From contig NZ_AWFF01000032.1 of the NCBI RefSeq assembly GCF_000682755.1, positions 62,001 to 126,000 on the forward strand: a stretch of 64,000 nucleotides of DNA. The letters run 5' to 3'. The stretch comes from Hyphomonas beringensis. GTDB taxonomy: Bacteria; Pseudomonadota; Alphaproteobacteria; Caulobacterales; Hyphomonadaceae. Position numbers and translations under genes: made by a program. The notes below the pieces were generated by a model. The model searched no databases, was not told the origin of the DNA, and saw nothing but the letters and a program-made list of their open reading frames with translations. Shown here in pieces: positions 1 to 9,099 of the stretch. Within the stretch, counting starts at the first letter, position 1. The number at the start of each line of letters is the position of its first letter.

Positions 1-545
1 GCCGCTTCCAGCACATCCACGCCATCGCCGTTTTCTGCGGAGATCATGAAGACCTCTTCATAGACGCCAGTGTCATTCAGCTCAGCGATGATTGGCAGAA
101 CCTGGTCGTGCGGGAACAGGTCAATCTTGTTCAGGGCAAGGAAGGCCTTGCTGCCGGATTGTTTCAGCTGTTCGATAACGCGGCGATCATCCTCGATCGA
201 ATTCTTCTGCGCGCCAGTCAGGGCGTTCTCGCGCTCGGCCACCCAGGCAGACGCATCGATCAGGTGCACGATGGCATCGGCATCTTCCGCGCCGCTCCAG
301 GCTGCCTTGACCATGGCGCGGTCCAGGCGGCGCTTGGCCGCGAAGATACCGGGCGTATCGACCAGCACGATCTGGGCACCATCCCGCTGCGCCACGCCGC
401 GCACGGGAAAGCGCGTCGTCTGCACCTTATGGGTCACAATGGCCACCTTCGCGCCAACCAGGCGGTTCGTCAGCGTCGACTTGCCGGCATTCGGCGCGCC
501 GATGATGGCGGCAAATCCTGCATGGGTGATGGGCGTATCTGTCAT
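1..545 (-). CDS. era: GTPase Era, C-terminal part cut by window edge
   Basis: Era is a Ras-like GTPase that binds 16S rRNA and assists 30S subunit maturation at the inner membrane. The 181 codons visible start ATG followed by [10 protein letters not shown]. They contain the G1 P-loop GAPNAGKST, the G3 motif DTPG and the G4 motif NKID, so the GTPase domain is nearly complete. The KH RNA-binding domain lies beyond the left edge. The ATG overlaps the rnc stop codon in an ATGA arrangement, so translation is probably coupled to rnc, as in many bacteria. Nothing looks damaged; the truncation is only the window boundary. Confidence 0.95.
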   Translation of the reverse strand, partial: MTDTPITHAGFAAIIGAPNAGKSTLTNRLVGAKVAIVTHKVQTTRFPVRGVAQRDGAQIVLVDTPGIFAAKRRLDRAMVKAAWSGAEDADAIVHLIDASAWVAERENALTGAQKNSIEDDRRVIEQLKQSGSKAFLALNKIDLFPHDQVLPIIAELNDTGVYEEVFMISAENGDGVDVLEA

Positions 546-1297
546 GTGTCTCCGGTGAGGCTTTTCAGTAGAAGCGCGGCAGCATTACGCTCAGCATCGC
601 GCTTTGACGAGCCCGCGGCAACAGCAGAGCCTCGATCCGTCACGCTGGCTTCGACTTCATAAGTGGGTTGGTGATCCGGTCCAGAGCGGCTGAGAACGGT
701 GTAATCCGGCAGGGGAAGGCCCTGCCCTTGCGCCCATTCCTGTAGCAGCGTCTTGGGATCCTTGGTTTCTGACGGGGCCGCGCTGAATTGCGGGGCCCAG
801 CCCTTTTCGATGAATTTGCGGGCCTGGCTGAGGCCTGCGTCCTGATAGATCGCGCCGATAATAGCTTCGCAGGCATCGCCCAAAGTAGACTCCCGCTCGC
901 GGCCACCGGAAGAAATCTCGCCATCCGACAGGATGATGAAGCGTTGCAATTCGAGGTGCCGCATGGCTGTGGCGCAGGCACCTTTCTTGACCAGACTGTT
1001 CAGGCGCGGGGCAAGATCGCCCTCACTTTCCATCTTGCGCCGGTCAATCAGGCGCTCGGCGATGACAAGGTTCAGCACCCGGTCGCCCAGAAATTCCAGC
1101 CGCTGATTGGACAGGCGCACAGAGTCCGCAGATGACACGGCGCTGGGGTGCGTCACCGCGCGGATCAGCATGTCAGGCGACTTGAATCGATGCCCGATAA
1201 TCTCCTGCAGCGCCTTCAGCTCATTCTCGGTGAGCGACGGCATTTCGGGCTTCGCCTTGCTGCGCAGACGGGTGCGTTTTGGACGGGCCGGCTTCAT
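542..1297 (-). CDS. rnc: Ribonuclease III
   Basis: Double-strand-specific endoribonuclease that processes rRNA precursors and structured mRNAs. The RNase III signature [14 protein letters not shown] lies near residues 64-77 and the second acidic motif [14 protein letters not shown] near 140-153. A C-terminal double-stranded RNA-binding domain follows (roughly residues 180-248, with the YEVEASV and [10 protein letters not shown] segments). At 251 residues it is slightly longer than the usual 225-230 because of a basic N-terminal tail ([14 protein letters not shown]). It overlaps acpS and era by four bases each (ATGA). In many alphaproteobacteria lepB sits between acpS and rnc; here it is absent. 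Confidence 0.95.
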   Translation of the reverse strand: MKPARPKRTRLRSKAKPEMPSLTENELKALQEIIGHRFKSPDMLIRAVTHPSAVSSADSVRLSNQRLEFLGDRVLNLVIAERLIDRRKMESEGDLAPRLNSLVKKGACATAMRHLELQRFIILSDGEISSGGRERESTLGDACEAIIGAIYQDAGLSQARKFIEKGWAPQFSAAPSETKDPKTLLQEWAQGQGLPLPDYTVLSRSGPDHQPTYEVEASVTDRGSAVAAGSSKRDAERNAAALLLKSLTGDT

Positions 1298-1704
1298 TTG
1301 CCTGCCACCGGCAGGGCTTCAATAATCACCTGGGCTTCCGCCCACGGATGGTCATCGGTGATGGTGAGATGCACGACAGCCTCATAGCCTTCGGGCACCA
1401 TCTTGGCCAGACGCTCGGCCGCGCCGCCGGTCAGCTCAACCGTCGGCTTTCCGGTCGGCAGGTTCACAACGCCCATATGTTTCCAGTGCACGCCCCGGCG
1501 CGGAACACCGGTGCCCAGCGCCTTGGCGCAAGCCTCCTTGGCCGCAAACCTTTTGGCGTAGGTCTCTGCCGTGCGACGGCGCCGGCGCGCCAGTGCGATC
1601 TCGGTTTCGGTGAAGACACGATTTTCAAAACGCTCGCCAAAGCGCTCCAGCGTCTTTTCCACGCGTTCGATATTGCACAGATCATTCCCGATACCGATGA
1701 TCAT
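1294..1704 (-). CDS. acpS: Holo-[acyl-carrier-protein] synthase
   Basis: Transfers 4'-phosphopantetheine from CoA to the serine of apo-ACP, activating it for fatty acid synthesis. The N-terminus [16 protein letters not shown] carries the metal-binding aspartate, and the second motif [15 protein letters not shown] is present near residues 52-66. At 136 residues the length is normal for the AcpS family. It overlaps pdxJ upstream and rnc downstream by four bases each, so it is inside one translationally coupled operon with the usual alphaproteobacterial pdxJ-acpS pairing. Confidence 0.95.
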   Translation of the reverse strand: MIIGIGNDLCNIERVEKTLERFGERFENRVFTETEIALARRRRRTAETYAKRFAAKEACAKALGTGVPRRGVHWKHMGVVNLPTGKPTVELTGGAAERLAKMVPEGYEAVVHLTITDDHPWAEAQVIIEALPVAGK

Positions 1705-2456
1705 GCGCCCGCCCCGTCCCGGGCCTCATCCATCAGGCGGCGCATTTCCTTGATCGCGGCATCAAGGCCGATGAAGATCGCCTCGCCAATCAGGAAGTGA
1801 CCGATATTGAGCTCGGCAATTTCGGGGATGGCGGCGACAGGGCCGACATTCTCGAATGTCAGGCCATGGCCGGCATGTGGCTCGATCCCGCGTTTGCGGG
1901 CCTCCTGGGCTGCGCGCTTCAGGCGCTCCAGCTCATCGGCTGCAGCCTCCTGCCCGCCTTCGATCCATAGTTCGGCATAGCGACCCGTGTGCAGTTCCAC
2001 GACCGGCGCCTGCAGCACTTCCGCAACCGCAATCTGCACCGGGTCTGGCTCAATAAACAGGGAAACGCGCGCGCCCACTTCGCTGAGGCGTCGCACGACG
2101 GGCGCGATCTGATTGTGCAGACCCGCAACATCCAGGCCGCCTTCGGTCGTGCGCTCTTCACGCTTTTCCGGCACGATACAGGCCGCATGCGGACGAAACC
2201 GGCTGGCGATCACGGTCATCTCTTCGGTCGCAGCCATTTCCAGATTGATCGGCAGGCTGGACGCCGCACGTATGGCATCCAGATCCCCGTCACGGATGTG
2301 GCGGCGGTCTTCGCGCAGATGAATGGTAATGCCGTCTGCCCCGGCAGTTGCCGCAATCGCCGCTGCGCGCATGGGATCCGGATGATCCCCGCCCCGAGCA
2401 TTCCGGATCGTGGCAACATGATCAATGTTCACGCCCAGGCGCAGACGGTCAGTCAT
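1701..2456 (-). CDS. pdxJ: Pyridoxine 5'-phosphate synthase
   Basis: Condenses 1-deoxy-D-xylulose 5-phosphate with 3-amino-2-oxopropyl phosphate in the last ring-forming step of vitamin B6 synthesis. The sequence begins [20 protein letters not shown], the classic PdxJ start, then shows [12 protein letters not shown] near residues 43-54 and [11 protein letters not shown] near 193-203. This is the expected TIM-barrel pattern, and 251 residues is normal. It shares one base with pyrE upstream (TGATG-type junction) and four with acpS downstream. Confidence 0.95.
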   Translation of the reverse strand: MTDRLRLGVNIDHVATIRNARGGDHPDPMRAAAIAATAGADGITIHLREDRRHIRDGDLDAIRAASSLPINLEMAATEEMTVIASRFRPHAACIVPEKREERTTEGGLDVAGLHNQIAPVVRRLSEVGARVSLFIEPDPVQIAVAEVLQAPVVELHTGRYAELWIEGGQEAAADELERLKRAAQEARKRGIEPHAGHGLTFENVGPVAAIPEIAELNIGHFLIGEAIFIGLDAAIKEMRRLMDEARDGAGA

Positions 2457-3037
2457 CAGGCGAGACCTCGCGATCCCGGCTTGACCGCATCCATTGCGGC
2501 AAGCTCTGGCGGCAGATCATTTGCGTCATAGTCCGGGAAGTCCACCGCCGCGAGAGAGACAAGCTCACAGCCGACATCAGCGCGGCCATTGGAGCGGTCG
2601 ATGATGCAGGCCCCGCCAACCACTTCGCCCGGCAGGCTCTCAAGCGCCTCAACGGTTTCGCGGAACGACAGGCCCGTCGTCACGATATCTTCGGCGATCA
2701 GGACACGCTCGCCCTCAGCGATGGAAAAGCCGCGGCGGAATTGCAGCTGGCCATCCACGCGCTCGGCAAAGATGGACCGCGCGCCCAACTGGCGCGCCAG
2801 TTCATAGCCCGGAATGATGCCGCCCACAGCCGGGCCGGCAACCACATCAATCTGGCCGAACTTCGCTTTCAGCTTCTCCGCCAGCGCTTTGCACAGCTTT
2901 TCCGAAAGGTCCGGCTGGGAGAAGACCAAGGCCTTCTGCAGGAAGACGGGGCTGCGGCGGCCGGATGACAGGATGAAGTGCCCCTCCAGCAAAGCCCCGG
3001 CTTCGCGGAACACATTCAACACATCATCATTCGTCAT
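2456..3037 (-). CDS. pyrE: Orotate phosphoribosyltransferase
   Basis: Converts orotate and PRPP to orotidine monophosphate in de novo pyrimidine synthesis. The PRPP-binding loop [13 protein letters not shown] is clear around residues 110-122, and [15 protein letters not shown] precedes it. I chose the ATG at 3035-3037 ([10 protein letters not shown]) over the one six codons upstream because AGGAG lies eight bases before it and the N-terminus then matches the family; the product is 193 residues. The start lies inside the end of rsh (11-base overlap), pointing to translational coupling. Confidence 0.93.
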   Translation of the reverse strand: MTNDDVLNVFREAGALLEGHFILSSGRRSPVFLQKALVFSQPDLSEKLCKALAEKLKAKFGQIDVVAGPAVGGIIPGYELARQLGARSIFAERVDGQLQFRRGFSIAEGERVLIAEDIVTTGLSFRETVEALESLPGEVVGGACIIDRSNGRADVGCELVSLAAVDFPDYDANDLPPELAAMDAVKPGSRGLA

Positions 3038-5291
3038 TTTCACTCTCCTGGTCACGCACGGCCCGGTCGACCACAGCGAGCGACCGGAGTGCGGCCAGTA
3101 TCTGCGTCAAGCGCTTCAGGTCTTCAACCTCAATATCCATCAGGATTTCGGTAAAATCCTCATGCCGGTCCACGGTGTGGATGCTTGTAATGTTGCCATT
3201 GGCCTGCGCCACGGCGGCGCATAGTTTCGCCAGCACGCCGCGCTCATTGGAAGCGTTGATGCGGATACGCCCGATGGCGACGGCGCCCGTGCGGGCCAGT
3301 TCCGTCCAGCGCAGATCAATCCACAGTTCCGGCCGGTCATCAAACTCGGCCAGTTTTGCGCAGCTGGCGACGTGCACCACGATGCCCTTGCCCGGCTCAT
3401 GCACACCCATGATGCGGTCACCCGGCAGCGGGCGACAGCACTCACCTAGATGCAGGGTCACGCCCGGTGACATATCCGTGCCCGACACCATCAGCGGGGC
3501 ATGCTCGCCATCCACACGCATCTTGGAAGGGTCGCCAGCCAGATCCGGACGATATCCGGGGAAAGCCGCCTGGATCACATCATTGGAGCTGATCTTGCCG
3601 CGCCCAAGGGCCTCGTCCATCTCTTCGCGATCCGCAAAGCCCGCCAGGCGCGCCGTGTGGTTCATCTTCACATCGACAGGATCAATCCCCGCCCGGCGCA
3701 GCGCCATGTTGATGAGGCCTTCGCCCAGCCGGCGGAATTCCGTCGCCTCGCGGTCACGCACCAGCTTGCGCATGGCTGAGCGGGCCCGGCCGGTAATGGC
3801 CAGCGCTTCCCAACCATGGATCGCCTGGGGCACCTTGCCCCGAATGATCTCAACAACGTCGCCATTCTTCAGCGGGCGGCGCAGCGGTTTGACCTCACCA
3901 TTGATCTTGGCGCCAACGCAGGTATCGCCGACAGCCGAGTGCACGGCATAGGCAAAGTCCAGCGGCATGGCCCCGGCCGGCAGGATGATCAGCTTGCCTT
4001 TGGGCGTGAACGCGAAGACGTGCTCGCGATACATTTCCAGCTTGGCGTGTTCCATGAACTCGCTGGGGTCTGCGCCGTCCTGCAACAGCTCAGCAAAGGC
4101 TTCGAGGTTCGCAGCCGGGTCGAGCCCCACCGCGCGTGCGGATTCCACGTCAAAGCCATAGGAGCGGTTCTTGTATTTCCAGTGCGCCGCCACGCCGAAC
4201 TCGGCGGTGCGGTCCATCTCCTCTGTGCGGATCTGCAGTTCCACGCGGCGATTGCCGCTGGCGCGCACCGTCGTGTGCAGGCTGGCATAGCCATTCGGCT
4301 TCGGCACAGAGATGTAATCACGGAACCTGTCCGGAATGCAGGCCCACAGAGTGTGCAGTTCACCCAGCACTCGGTAGCAGTCTTCGACAGATCGCACGAT
4401 GATACGGAAGGCAAACAAATCGGCCACGTCGCGGAAGGAGATCGATTTCTTCTCCAGTTTCCGCCAGACCGAGTAGGGCTGTTTGCGGCGGCCCTTGATG
4501 CGATGTTCGATGCCGGACATTTCCAGAAGCTGGATAATGTCGCCGCGAATGCGTTCCAGATCGTCGGCATTCTCCTTGGCCAGTTCTTCCTGGCGGTAGA
4601 GGATGGCGCGGCGGGCCTCCGGGTTCAGTTCCTGGAAGGCCAGATCCTCCATCTCGGCAGCAATCTGGTAGAGGCCAACCCGGCGCGCGAGCGGACCGTA
4701 AATATCCATCGTCTCCCGCGCGGTGCGCTCACGGCTGGCCGCCTTCTTGCGGAAGTGCAGCGTGCGCATATTGTGCAGGCGGTCAGCCAGCTTCACGAGC
4801 AGGACACGAATGTCGCTTGTCGTCGCCAGGATGAATTTCTGGAAGTTCTCGGCCTGGGCCTCTTCCTTGGAGCTGTACTCAATCTTGTCGAGCTTGGTGA
4901 CGCCATCGACCAGCTCAGCGACATCCGCGCCGAAGCGGACTTCGATCTCTCCAATGTCGATATGGGTGTCTTCTACAACATCGTGCAGCAGGCCCGCCAC
5001 GATGGTGATCTCGTCGAGATGCACGTCTGCCAGCAGGCTGGCGACCTCTACGGGGTGGGAATAGTAGGCTTCGCCGGAGTCGCGCTTCTGCTCGCCATGA
5101 TGCGTCTTGGCAAAATCATAGGCCGAGCCGAGCAGCTCTGACTTCACCCGAGGGTGATAGGCGCGAACCTTGGATATGAGCTGCTCACGCGTGATGACAG
5201 CGCGTTCAGATGACTTGTCGTCAGCCGGAAGCGGTGCGCCAGCCTCGTCGCCAGCCCCTTTGTCCTTGGCGGAAAGGGCGCTGCCGTCCAT
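3027..5291 (-). CDS. rsh: Bifunctional (p)ppGpp synthetase/hydrolase, Rel/SpoT family
   Basis: Makes and degrades the stringent-response alarmone (p)ppGpp. Order of domains: HD hydrolase (about residues 65-190, with the diagnostic HDVVED at 103-108), synthetase (about 250-375, with [15 protein letters not shown] and [18 protein letters not shown]), TGS (about 415-475, from [10 protein letters not shown]), a helical/zinc-finger region with [11 protein letters not shown] near 630, and a C-terminal ACT domain (about 670-745). Intact HD residues indicate an active hydrolase, and the basic RxK segment before YSVW suggests an active synthetase. It is the only RSH gene in the window. AGGAGG precedes the ATG, eight bases after the rpoZ stop, the usual rpoZ-rsh pairing. 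Confidence 0.95.
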   Translation of the reverse strand: MDGSALSAKDKGAGDEAGAPLPADDKSSERAVITREQLISKVRAYHPRVKSELLGSAYDFAKTHHGEQKRDSGEAYYSHPVEVASLLADVHLDEITIVAGLLHDVVEDTHIDIGEIEVRFGADVAELVDGVTKLDKIEYSSKEEAQAENFQKFILATTSDIRVLLVKLADRLHNMRTLHFRKKAASRERTARETMDIYGPLARRVGLYQIAAEMEDLAFQELNPEARRAILYRQEELAKENADDLERIRGDIIQLLEMSGIEHRIKGRRKQPYSVWRKLEKKSISFRDVADLFAFRIIVRSVEDCYRVLGELHTLWACIPDRFRDYISVPKPNGYASLHTTVRASGNRRVELQIRTEEMDRTAEFGVAAHWKYKNRSYGFDVESARAVGLDPAANLEAFAELLQDGADPSEFMEHAKLEMYREHVFAFTPKGKLIILPAGAMPLDFAYAVHSAVGDTCVGAKINGEVKPLRRPLKNGDVVEIIRGKVPQAIHGWEALAITGRARSAMRKLVRDREATEFRRLGEGLINMALRRAGIDPVDVKMNHTARLAGFADREEMDEALGRGKISSNDVIQAAFPGYRPDLAGDPSKMRVDGEHAPLMVSGTDMSPGVTLHLGECCRPLPGDRIMGVHEPGKGIVVHVASCAKLAEFDDRPELWIDLRWTELARTGAVAIGRIRINASNERGVLAKLCAAVAQANGNITSIHTVDRHEDFTEILMDIEVEDLKRLTQILAALRSLAVVDRAVRDQESENDE

Positions 5292-5299
5292 CAGGCCTC

Positions 5300-5650
5300 C
5301 TACAGCCGGTCGTCCCGTCCGGACTCCAGCTCAGCCTGGTAAGCACGCATAACGTCTTCTTCTGTAGCGGTCGGGGCCGCTTCAAGAGCCTGACGGTCAG
5401 CTTCGCGCTCATTCTCTTCACCTGGGCGGATATCCTGCAGGTTGGAGATCAGGGCTTCCTTGACGACTTTGAGATCGACAGACTCATCAGCAATCTCGCG
5501 CAGGGAGACGACCGGGTCCTTGTCGTTGTCACGATCCACAGTGATCGGCGAACCTTCGCGAATCATGCGGGAACGGTGAGCAGCAAGCAGGACAAGCTCG
5601 AAGCGGTTTGGGACCTTTTCGATGCAGTCTTCAACGGTAACGCGGGCCAT
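5300..5650 (-). CDS. rpoZ: RNA polymerase omega subunit
   Basis: Small subunit that helps assemble RNA polymerase and forms part of a ppGpp site. The N-terminus [28 protein letters not shown] (residues 1-28) is the conserved omega fold. I chose the ATG at 5648-5650; a TTG three codons upstream is only two bases from the AAGGAG ribosome site, whereas the ATG is eleven away and matches the family. The product is 116 residues with an acidic, poorly conserved C-terminus typical of alphaproteobacteria. Co-transcription with rsh links the ppGpp target and its synthetase. Confidence 0.93.
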   Translation of the reverse strand: MARVTVEDCIEKVPNRFELVLLAAHRSRMIREGSPITVDRDNDKDPVVSLREIADESVDLKVVKEALISNLQDIRPGEENEREADRQALEAAPTATEEDVMRAYQAELESGRDDRL

Positions 5651-5806
5651 GGGCAGCAAATCTCCTTTGAACCGCCCCTTATATGCAGCGCAGCACTCTG
5701 GCGCAACCCAGCGATTACCGCTGATTGCAGGTGATTTTTACGCCCCTTGGCATAGGGCAAAACCCCGCTACGGTACAGAGGACATCAGACCCGGAGGCTG
5801 ACCCCC

Positions 5807-7213
5807 ATGCTACGCAATGCTGCCCTGACTTCTCTCGCCCTTGTTCTTGCCGCCTATGGCGCCGGATACACGCAACCAGCATCGGCCGAGGCCGCACCGT
5901 CAGAAAGCAGCACTTCCAGCAGCAGCCTGCCCCATGCGGACCCGGCACTGATCGAGATCTACAAGCAGCTTCACGCCAATCCGGAACTTTCCTTCAAGGA
6001 AGCCAAATCCTCAGCGCTGATGGCTTCGGAGCTGAAGAAACTGGGCTTTGAAGTGACCACCGGCATGGGCCAGGAATGGGTTGTCGAGAAAGCCAAGAAA
6101 GATGTTGGCGAGGTCAAGGAAGGCGTTGGCGGCTATGGCGTCGTTGGCGTTCTGCGCAATGGCGACGGCCCGACCGTTCTGATTCGCGCCGACATGGACG
6201 CCCTGCCCGTGCCGGACAATACCGGCTTCCCGTTTGCCTCGAAGGTCCAGTCCACCACCTGGACAGGCGTCGAAAGCCCGGTCATGCATGCCTGCGGGCA
6301 TGACATTCACATGACCAGCTGGATCGGCACAGCCCGCGAACTGGTAGCCCACAAGGATGAATGGAGCGGCACGCTGGTCATGATCGCGCAGCCAGCCGAA
6401 GAGATAGGCCTGGGTGCGCAAGCCATGCTGGCGGACGGACTGTTCAGCCGCTTCCCCGAACCTGACTACAATCTGGCGCTTCATGTCTCCGCCGCAGCCC
6501 CGGCCGGCACCGTCGTCTACACCAAGGGCTATGCCATGGCGAATGTGGACAGCGTCGACATCAAGGTGAAAGGCGTTGGCGGCCACGGCGCCTATCCGCA
6601 CACTACGCGGGACCCGATCCTGATTGGCTCTCAGATTGTTGTCGCACTGCAAAGCCTTGTCTCACGCAACACCAATCCGCAGGATTCCGCCGTCGTGACG
6701 GTGGGCTCGTTCAAGGCGGGCGCCAAGCACAACATCATTTCCGACGAGGCGACGCTGCTGCTGACCGTGCGCTCCTATGATGATGCCACGCGCAAGATGC
6801 TGCTGGACGGTATCGAGCGGATCGCAAAGGCCGAGGCGATGGCGTTTGATGCGCCGGAGCCGGAAATCACGGTAGAGAAAGACTACACCCCGTCCCTGTT
6901 CAATGATGCGGACCTGACCGACAAGGCCACCGCAGCGATTGCCAAGGCAATCGGGCCGGAGAATGTGAAAGAAGTGGCGGCCGTCATGGGCGGTGAGGAT
7001 TTCAGCCAGTATGGCCGCACCGGTGAAAACATTCCGGGCCTGCTGTTCTGGGTCGGCGCGGTCGATCCGGCGAAGTATGAGGCGTCAAAAACCGGCAAAC
7101 TGCCCCTGCCTTCCCTGCACTCGCCTTACTTCGCACCGGATTATGACCCGACGATTGCGACGGGCGTAGAGGCCATGACAGCCGCAGCTATCGGCCTGTT
7201 TAACGAAGGTTAA
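5807..7213 (+). CDS. Secreted M20-family amidohydrolase/metallopeptidase
   Basis: Likely a dinuclear-metal hydrolase of N-acyl amino acids or small peptides (M20D group, related to IAA-amino acid and hippurate hydrolases) acting in the periplasm. A signal peptide covers about residues 1-27 (hydrophobic core LTSLALVLAAYGAG, cleavage near ASA-EAA). Metal and catalytic motifs are present: RADMDALPV, HACGHDIHM (metal-bridging Cys and His), QPAEE (catalytic Glu pair) and GGEDFS near the C-terminus. The substrate cannot be read from the sequence. GGAGG lies ten bases before the ATG. It stands alone, divergent from rpoZ. Confidence 0.85.
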   Translation: MLRNAALTSLALVLAAYGAGYTQPASAEAAPSESSTSSSSLPHADPALIEIYKQLHANPELSFKEAKSSALMASELKKLGFEVTTGMGQEWVVEKAKKDVGEVKEGVGGYGVVGVLRNGDGPTVLIRADMDALPVPDNTGFPFASKVQSTTWTGVESPVMHACGHDIHMTSWIGTARELVAHKDEWSGTLVMIAQPAEEIGLGAQAMLADGLFSRFPEPDYNLALHVSAAAPAGTVVYTKGYAMANVDSVDIKVKGVGGHGAYPHTTRDPILIGSQIVVALQSLVSRNTNPQDSAVVTVGSFKAGAKHNIISDEATLLLTVRSYDDATRKMLLDGIERIAKAEAMAFDAPEPEITVEKDYTPSLFNDADLTDKATAAIAKAIGPENVKEVAAVMGGEDFSQYGRTGENIPGLLFWVGAVDPAKYEASKTGKLPLPSLHSPYFAPDYDPTIATGVEAMTAAAIGLFNEG

Positions 7214-7344
7214 GCCAGAATTTAACGGTTTTGACTTGCCCGGAGCGGTTCCGGGCGTTAAATCCGTTTTGCTCAGAGTGCGCAAAAGCATAAAATTTTT
7301 GTCGCAACTCTACCCTGCTTCCGGACGTTTGAAGGCCGACACCC

Positions 7345-7372
7345 TTGAAGCGCGAAGTTTCAGGATTATATT
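7345..7372 (+). promoter_or_regulatory. Candidate sigma-70 promoter of nadA
   Basis: TTGAAG at 7345-7350 and TATATT at 7367-7372 are separated by 16 bases, a reasonable -35/-10 pair just upstream of nadA. Transcription would start near 7379, immediately at the inverted repeats described separately. Assigned by eye only. Confidence 0.4.
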
Positions 7373-7400
7373 ATACTCAGATCGAGCAAAAGGTCGATCT
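7371..7400 (+). promoter_or_regulatory. Overlapping inverted repeats upstream of nadA, candidate operator
   Basis: Two inverted repeats overlap here. TTATACTC (7371-7378) and GAGCAAAA (7384-7391) match as an imperfect dyad around a five-base centre. AGATCGA (7379-7385) and TCGATCT (7394-7400) are a perfect seven-base dyad with an eight-base spacer. They lie between the candidate -10 element and the AAGGAGG ribosome site (7407-7413), where a repressor would block transcription or an RNA hairpin would affect translation. Control of nadA by a NadQ-type repressor is known in some alphaproteobacteria; whether this is its site is an inference. Confidence 0.45.
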
Positions 7401-7419
7401 GCTACGAAGGAGGACGACA

Positions 7420-8562
7420 ATGGCACGTCTTATTGATTCCGGCCCTGGCTGCCCCACCCCAACTCCGCTACGCGGCGCATCTGCTGCAGAAGCGCGCGGT
7501 CTGGCCTATGACGATGCCGTCAAGGCCGAAACGGATGACCTGTACCCGCTGGTTCAGGACTTCATTACGCCTATGGAATGGCCAGCGATTGCGCCGCTTG
7601 TGGCCGCGATCAACCGCCTGAAGAAACAGAAAAATGCCGTCATCCTGGCGCACAACTACATGACGCCGGACATTTTTCGCCTGGTGGGTGACTTCCGGGG
7701 TGACAGCCTGCAGCTGGCACGCGAAGCCTCCAAGGTGGACGCCGACATCATTGTGCAGGCAGGTGTGCACTTCATGGCCGAGACCTCCAAGATCCTTGCG
7801 CCTGAGAAGACTGTCCTGATCCCGGATACGCGCGCAGGCTGTTCGCTGGCGGCCTCTATAACGGGCGCTGATGTGCGCCTGATCAAGGAGAAGTATCCGG
7901 ACTATCCGGTCGTCACCTATGTGAACACGACGGCTGACGTGAAGGCCGAATGCGACATCACCTGTACCAGCTCCAATGCGGCGCAGGTCGTCGAGGCCGT
8001 CGCCAAGGAATGGAACACGGATACCGTCATTATGGTGCCGGATCAGTATCTGGCGAAAAATGTCGCCGCGCAGACCAATATCCGCATCATGACCTGGCCG
8101 GGCGCCTGTGAGGTGCACGAAATGTTCAGCGCCGACGACGTGAACCAGCTGCGCGAAGCCCATCCGGGCGTCGTGATCCTGGCTCACCCGGAATGCCCGC
8201 CGGACGTTCTGGAAGCGGCCGACTATGCCGGCTCCACGGCTGCGCTGGCCAATTATGTGTCCGAGAAGAGCCCCAACAAGGTGGTTCTGCTGACGGAGTG
8301 CTCCATGAGCGACAATGTCGCCGCTGAGAACCCAGGCGTGAACTTCATCCGTCCGTGCAATCTTTGCCCGCACATGAAGCGCATCACGCTGGAAAACATC
8401 TATGACTGTCTCGTCAATGGCGAGTACGAAGTCACGATCCCGGAAGATGTGCGCGTGCGCGCCAAAAAAGCTCTGGATGCCATGATGGCTCTACCAAAAA
8501 TGGACAAGCCTCTCGACTTTGTGACCGGTCTTGAGCCTCTCGAACTCGAAATGGTCGGCTAG
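7420..8562 (+). CDS. nadA: Quinolinate synthase A
   Basis: A [4Fe-4S] enzyme that condenses iminoaspartate with dihydroxyacetone phosphate to quinolinate in de novo NAD synthesis. Three cysteine regions expected to hold the cluster are present: [18 protein letters not shown] and [20 protein letters not shown] near the N-terminus is the substrate-binding region. The start at 7420 ([10 protein letters not shown], 380 residues) is favoured over an in-frame ATG 25 codons earlier because AAGGAGG lies six bases before it. It heads a run with nadB and nadC, so the whole pathway from aspartate to nicotinate mononucleotide is here. Confidence 0.95.
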   Translation: MARLIDSGPGCPTPTPLRGASAAEARGLAYDDAVKAETDDLYPLVQDFITPMEWPAIAPLVAAINRLKKQKNAVILAHNYMTPDIFRLVGDFRGDSLQLAREASKVDADIIVQAGVHFMAETSKILAPEKTVLIPDTRAGCSLAASITGADVRLIKEKYPDYPVVTYVNTTADVKAECDITCTSSNAAQVVEAVAKEWNTDTVIMVPDQYLAKNVAAQTNIRIMTWPGACEVHEMFSADDVNQLREAHPGVVILAHPECPPDVLEAADYAGSTAALANYVSEKSPNKVVLLTECSMSDNVAAENPGVNFIRPCNLCPHMKRITLENIYDCLVNGEYEVTIPEDVRVRAKKALDAMMALPKMDKPLDFVTGLEPLELEMVG

Positions 8563-8628
8563 CAGCCAAACAGTTGTACACAACATGGGGACGGGCTTAA
8601 TGTATCTTCGGGCGCAAGGAGAGGTAGG

Positions 8629-9096
8629 ATGTTCGGAGGCATTACCCGTCTCGCTGCATTGGCAATGGCTGTCCTCATGGTCAGCACACCTGCCTATGCC
8701 GGGACCAATGGAGATGAAGACCCTGCCGATGTACTCGGCACGTGGAGCTTCCAGACAAAGCCCTATCGCAATGGGCAATGCATGATGTCTGGCACCATGT
8801 ATCTGTCTCCCCACCCCAATGAGGGCGAGTATGAGTGCGAGCTAACCGCTGTTGAGGTTTGCTCCATGTGGGGACGGTCCGTCGTGCGCCAATCCTGCAA
8901 GGCCCGCCGATTTGGTAACCAGATTTCCATCCGTTCCCAGGTGGAAGAAATGCTGGAAGCCAAGATTGAGGGCCTGATTTACGTACCGGACAATTTCACC
9001 CTGACCATTCAGTCTGCGGATCGCATGTTCGGCGCACTGGTTTCAGCCGTGACGGCACCGGCGGAATTTCGCCGCGCCAATGAAGGCATTTCCTGA
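8629..9096 (+). CDS. Secreted protein of unknown function between nadA and nadB
   Basis: I do not recognise a family. The 155-residue product has a clear signal peptide (LAALAMAVLMVSTPAYA, cleavage after residue 24 or so). A mature domain begins around VLGTWSFQTKPYRNGQC and has four cysteines (QCMMSG, YECEL, EVCSM, QSCKA) that could form two periplasmic disulfides. The GTW-containing start resembles small beta-rich lipocalin-like or DUF-type exported proteins. GGAGAGG precedes the ATG. It lies three bases before nadB and is presumably co-transcribed with the NAD genes, yet nothing ties it to NAD chemistry. Confidence 0.8.
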   Translation: MFGGITRLAALAMAVLMVSTPAYAGTNGDEDPADVLGTWSFQTKPYRNGQCMMSGTMYLSPHPNEGEYECELTAVEVCSMWGRSVVRQSCKARRFGNQISIRSQVEEMLEAKIEGLIYVPDNFTLTIQSADRMFGALVSAVTAPAEFRRANEGIS

Positions 9097-9099
9097 CCC

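Noticed and set aside
3816-5141. 441-codon plus-strand frame opposite rsh
   Set aside because: Antisense shadow of the Rel/SpoT coding sequence with no ribosome site or motif.
7210-7223. TTAA-N8-TTAA at the end of the M20 gene as a CtrA box
   Set aside because: Spacing is eight rather than seven, and the left half overlaps the stop codon; no gene start is close by.
8570-8584. GTTGT-AC-ACAAC as an operator for the exported protein gene
   Set aside because: A five-base dyad in a short gap within an operon is too weak to support.
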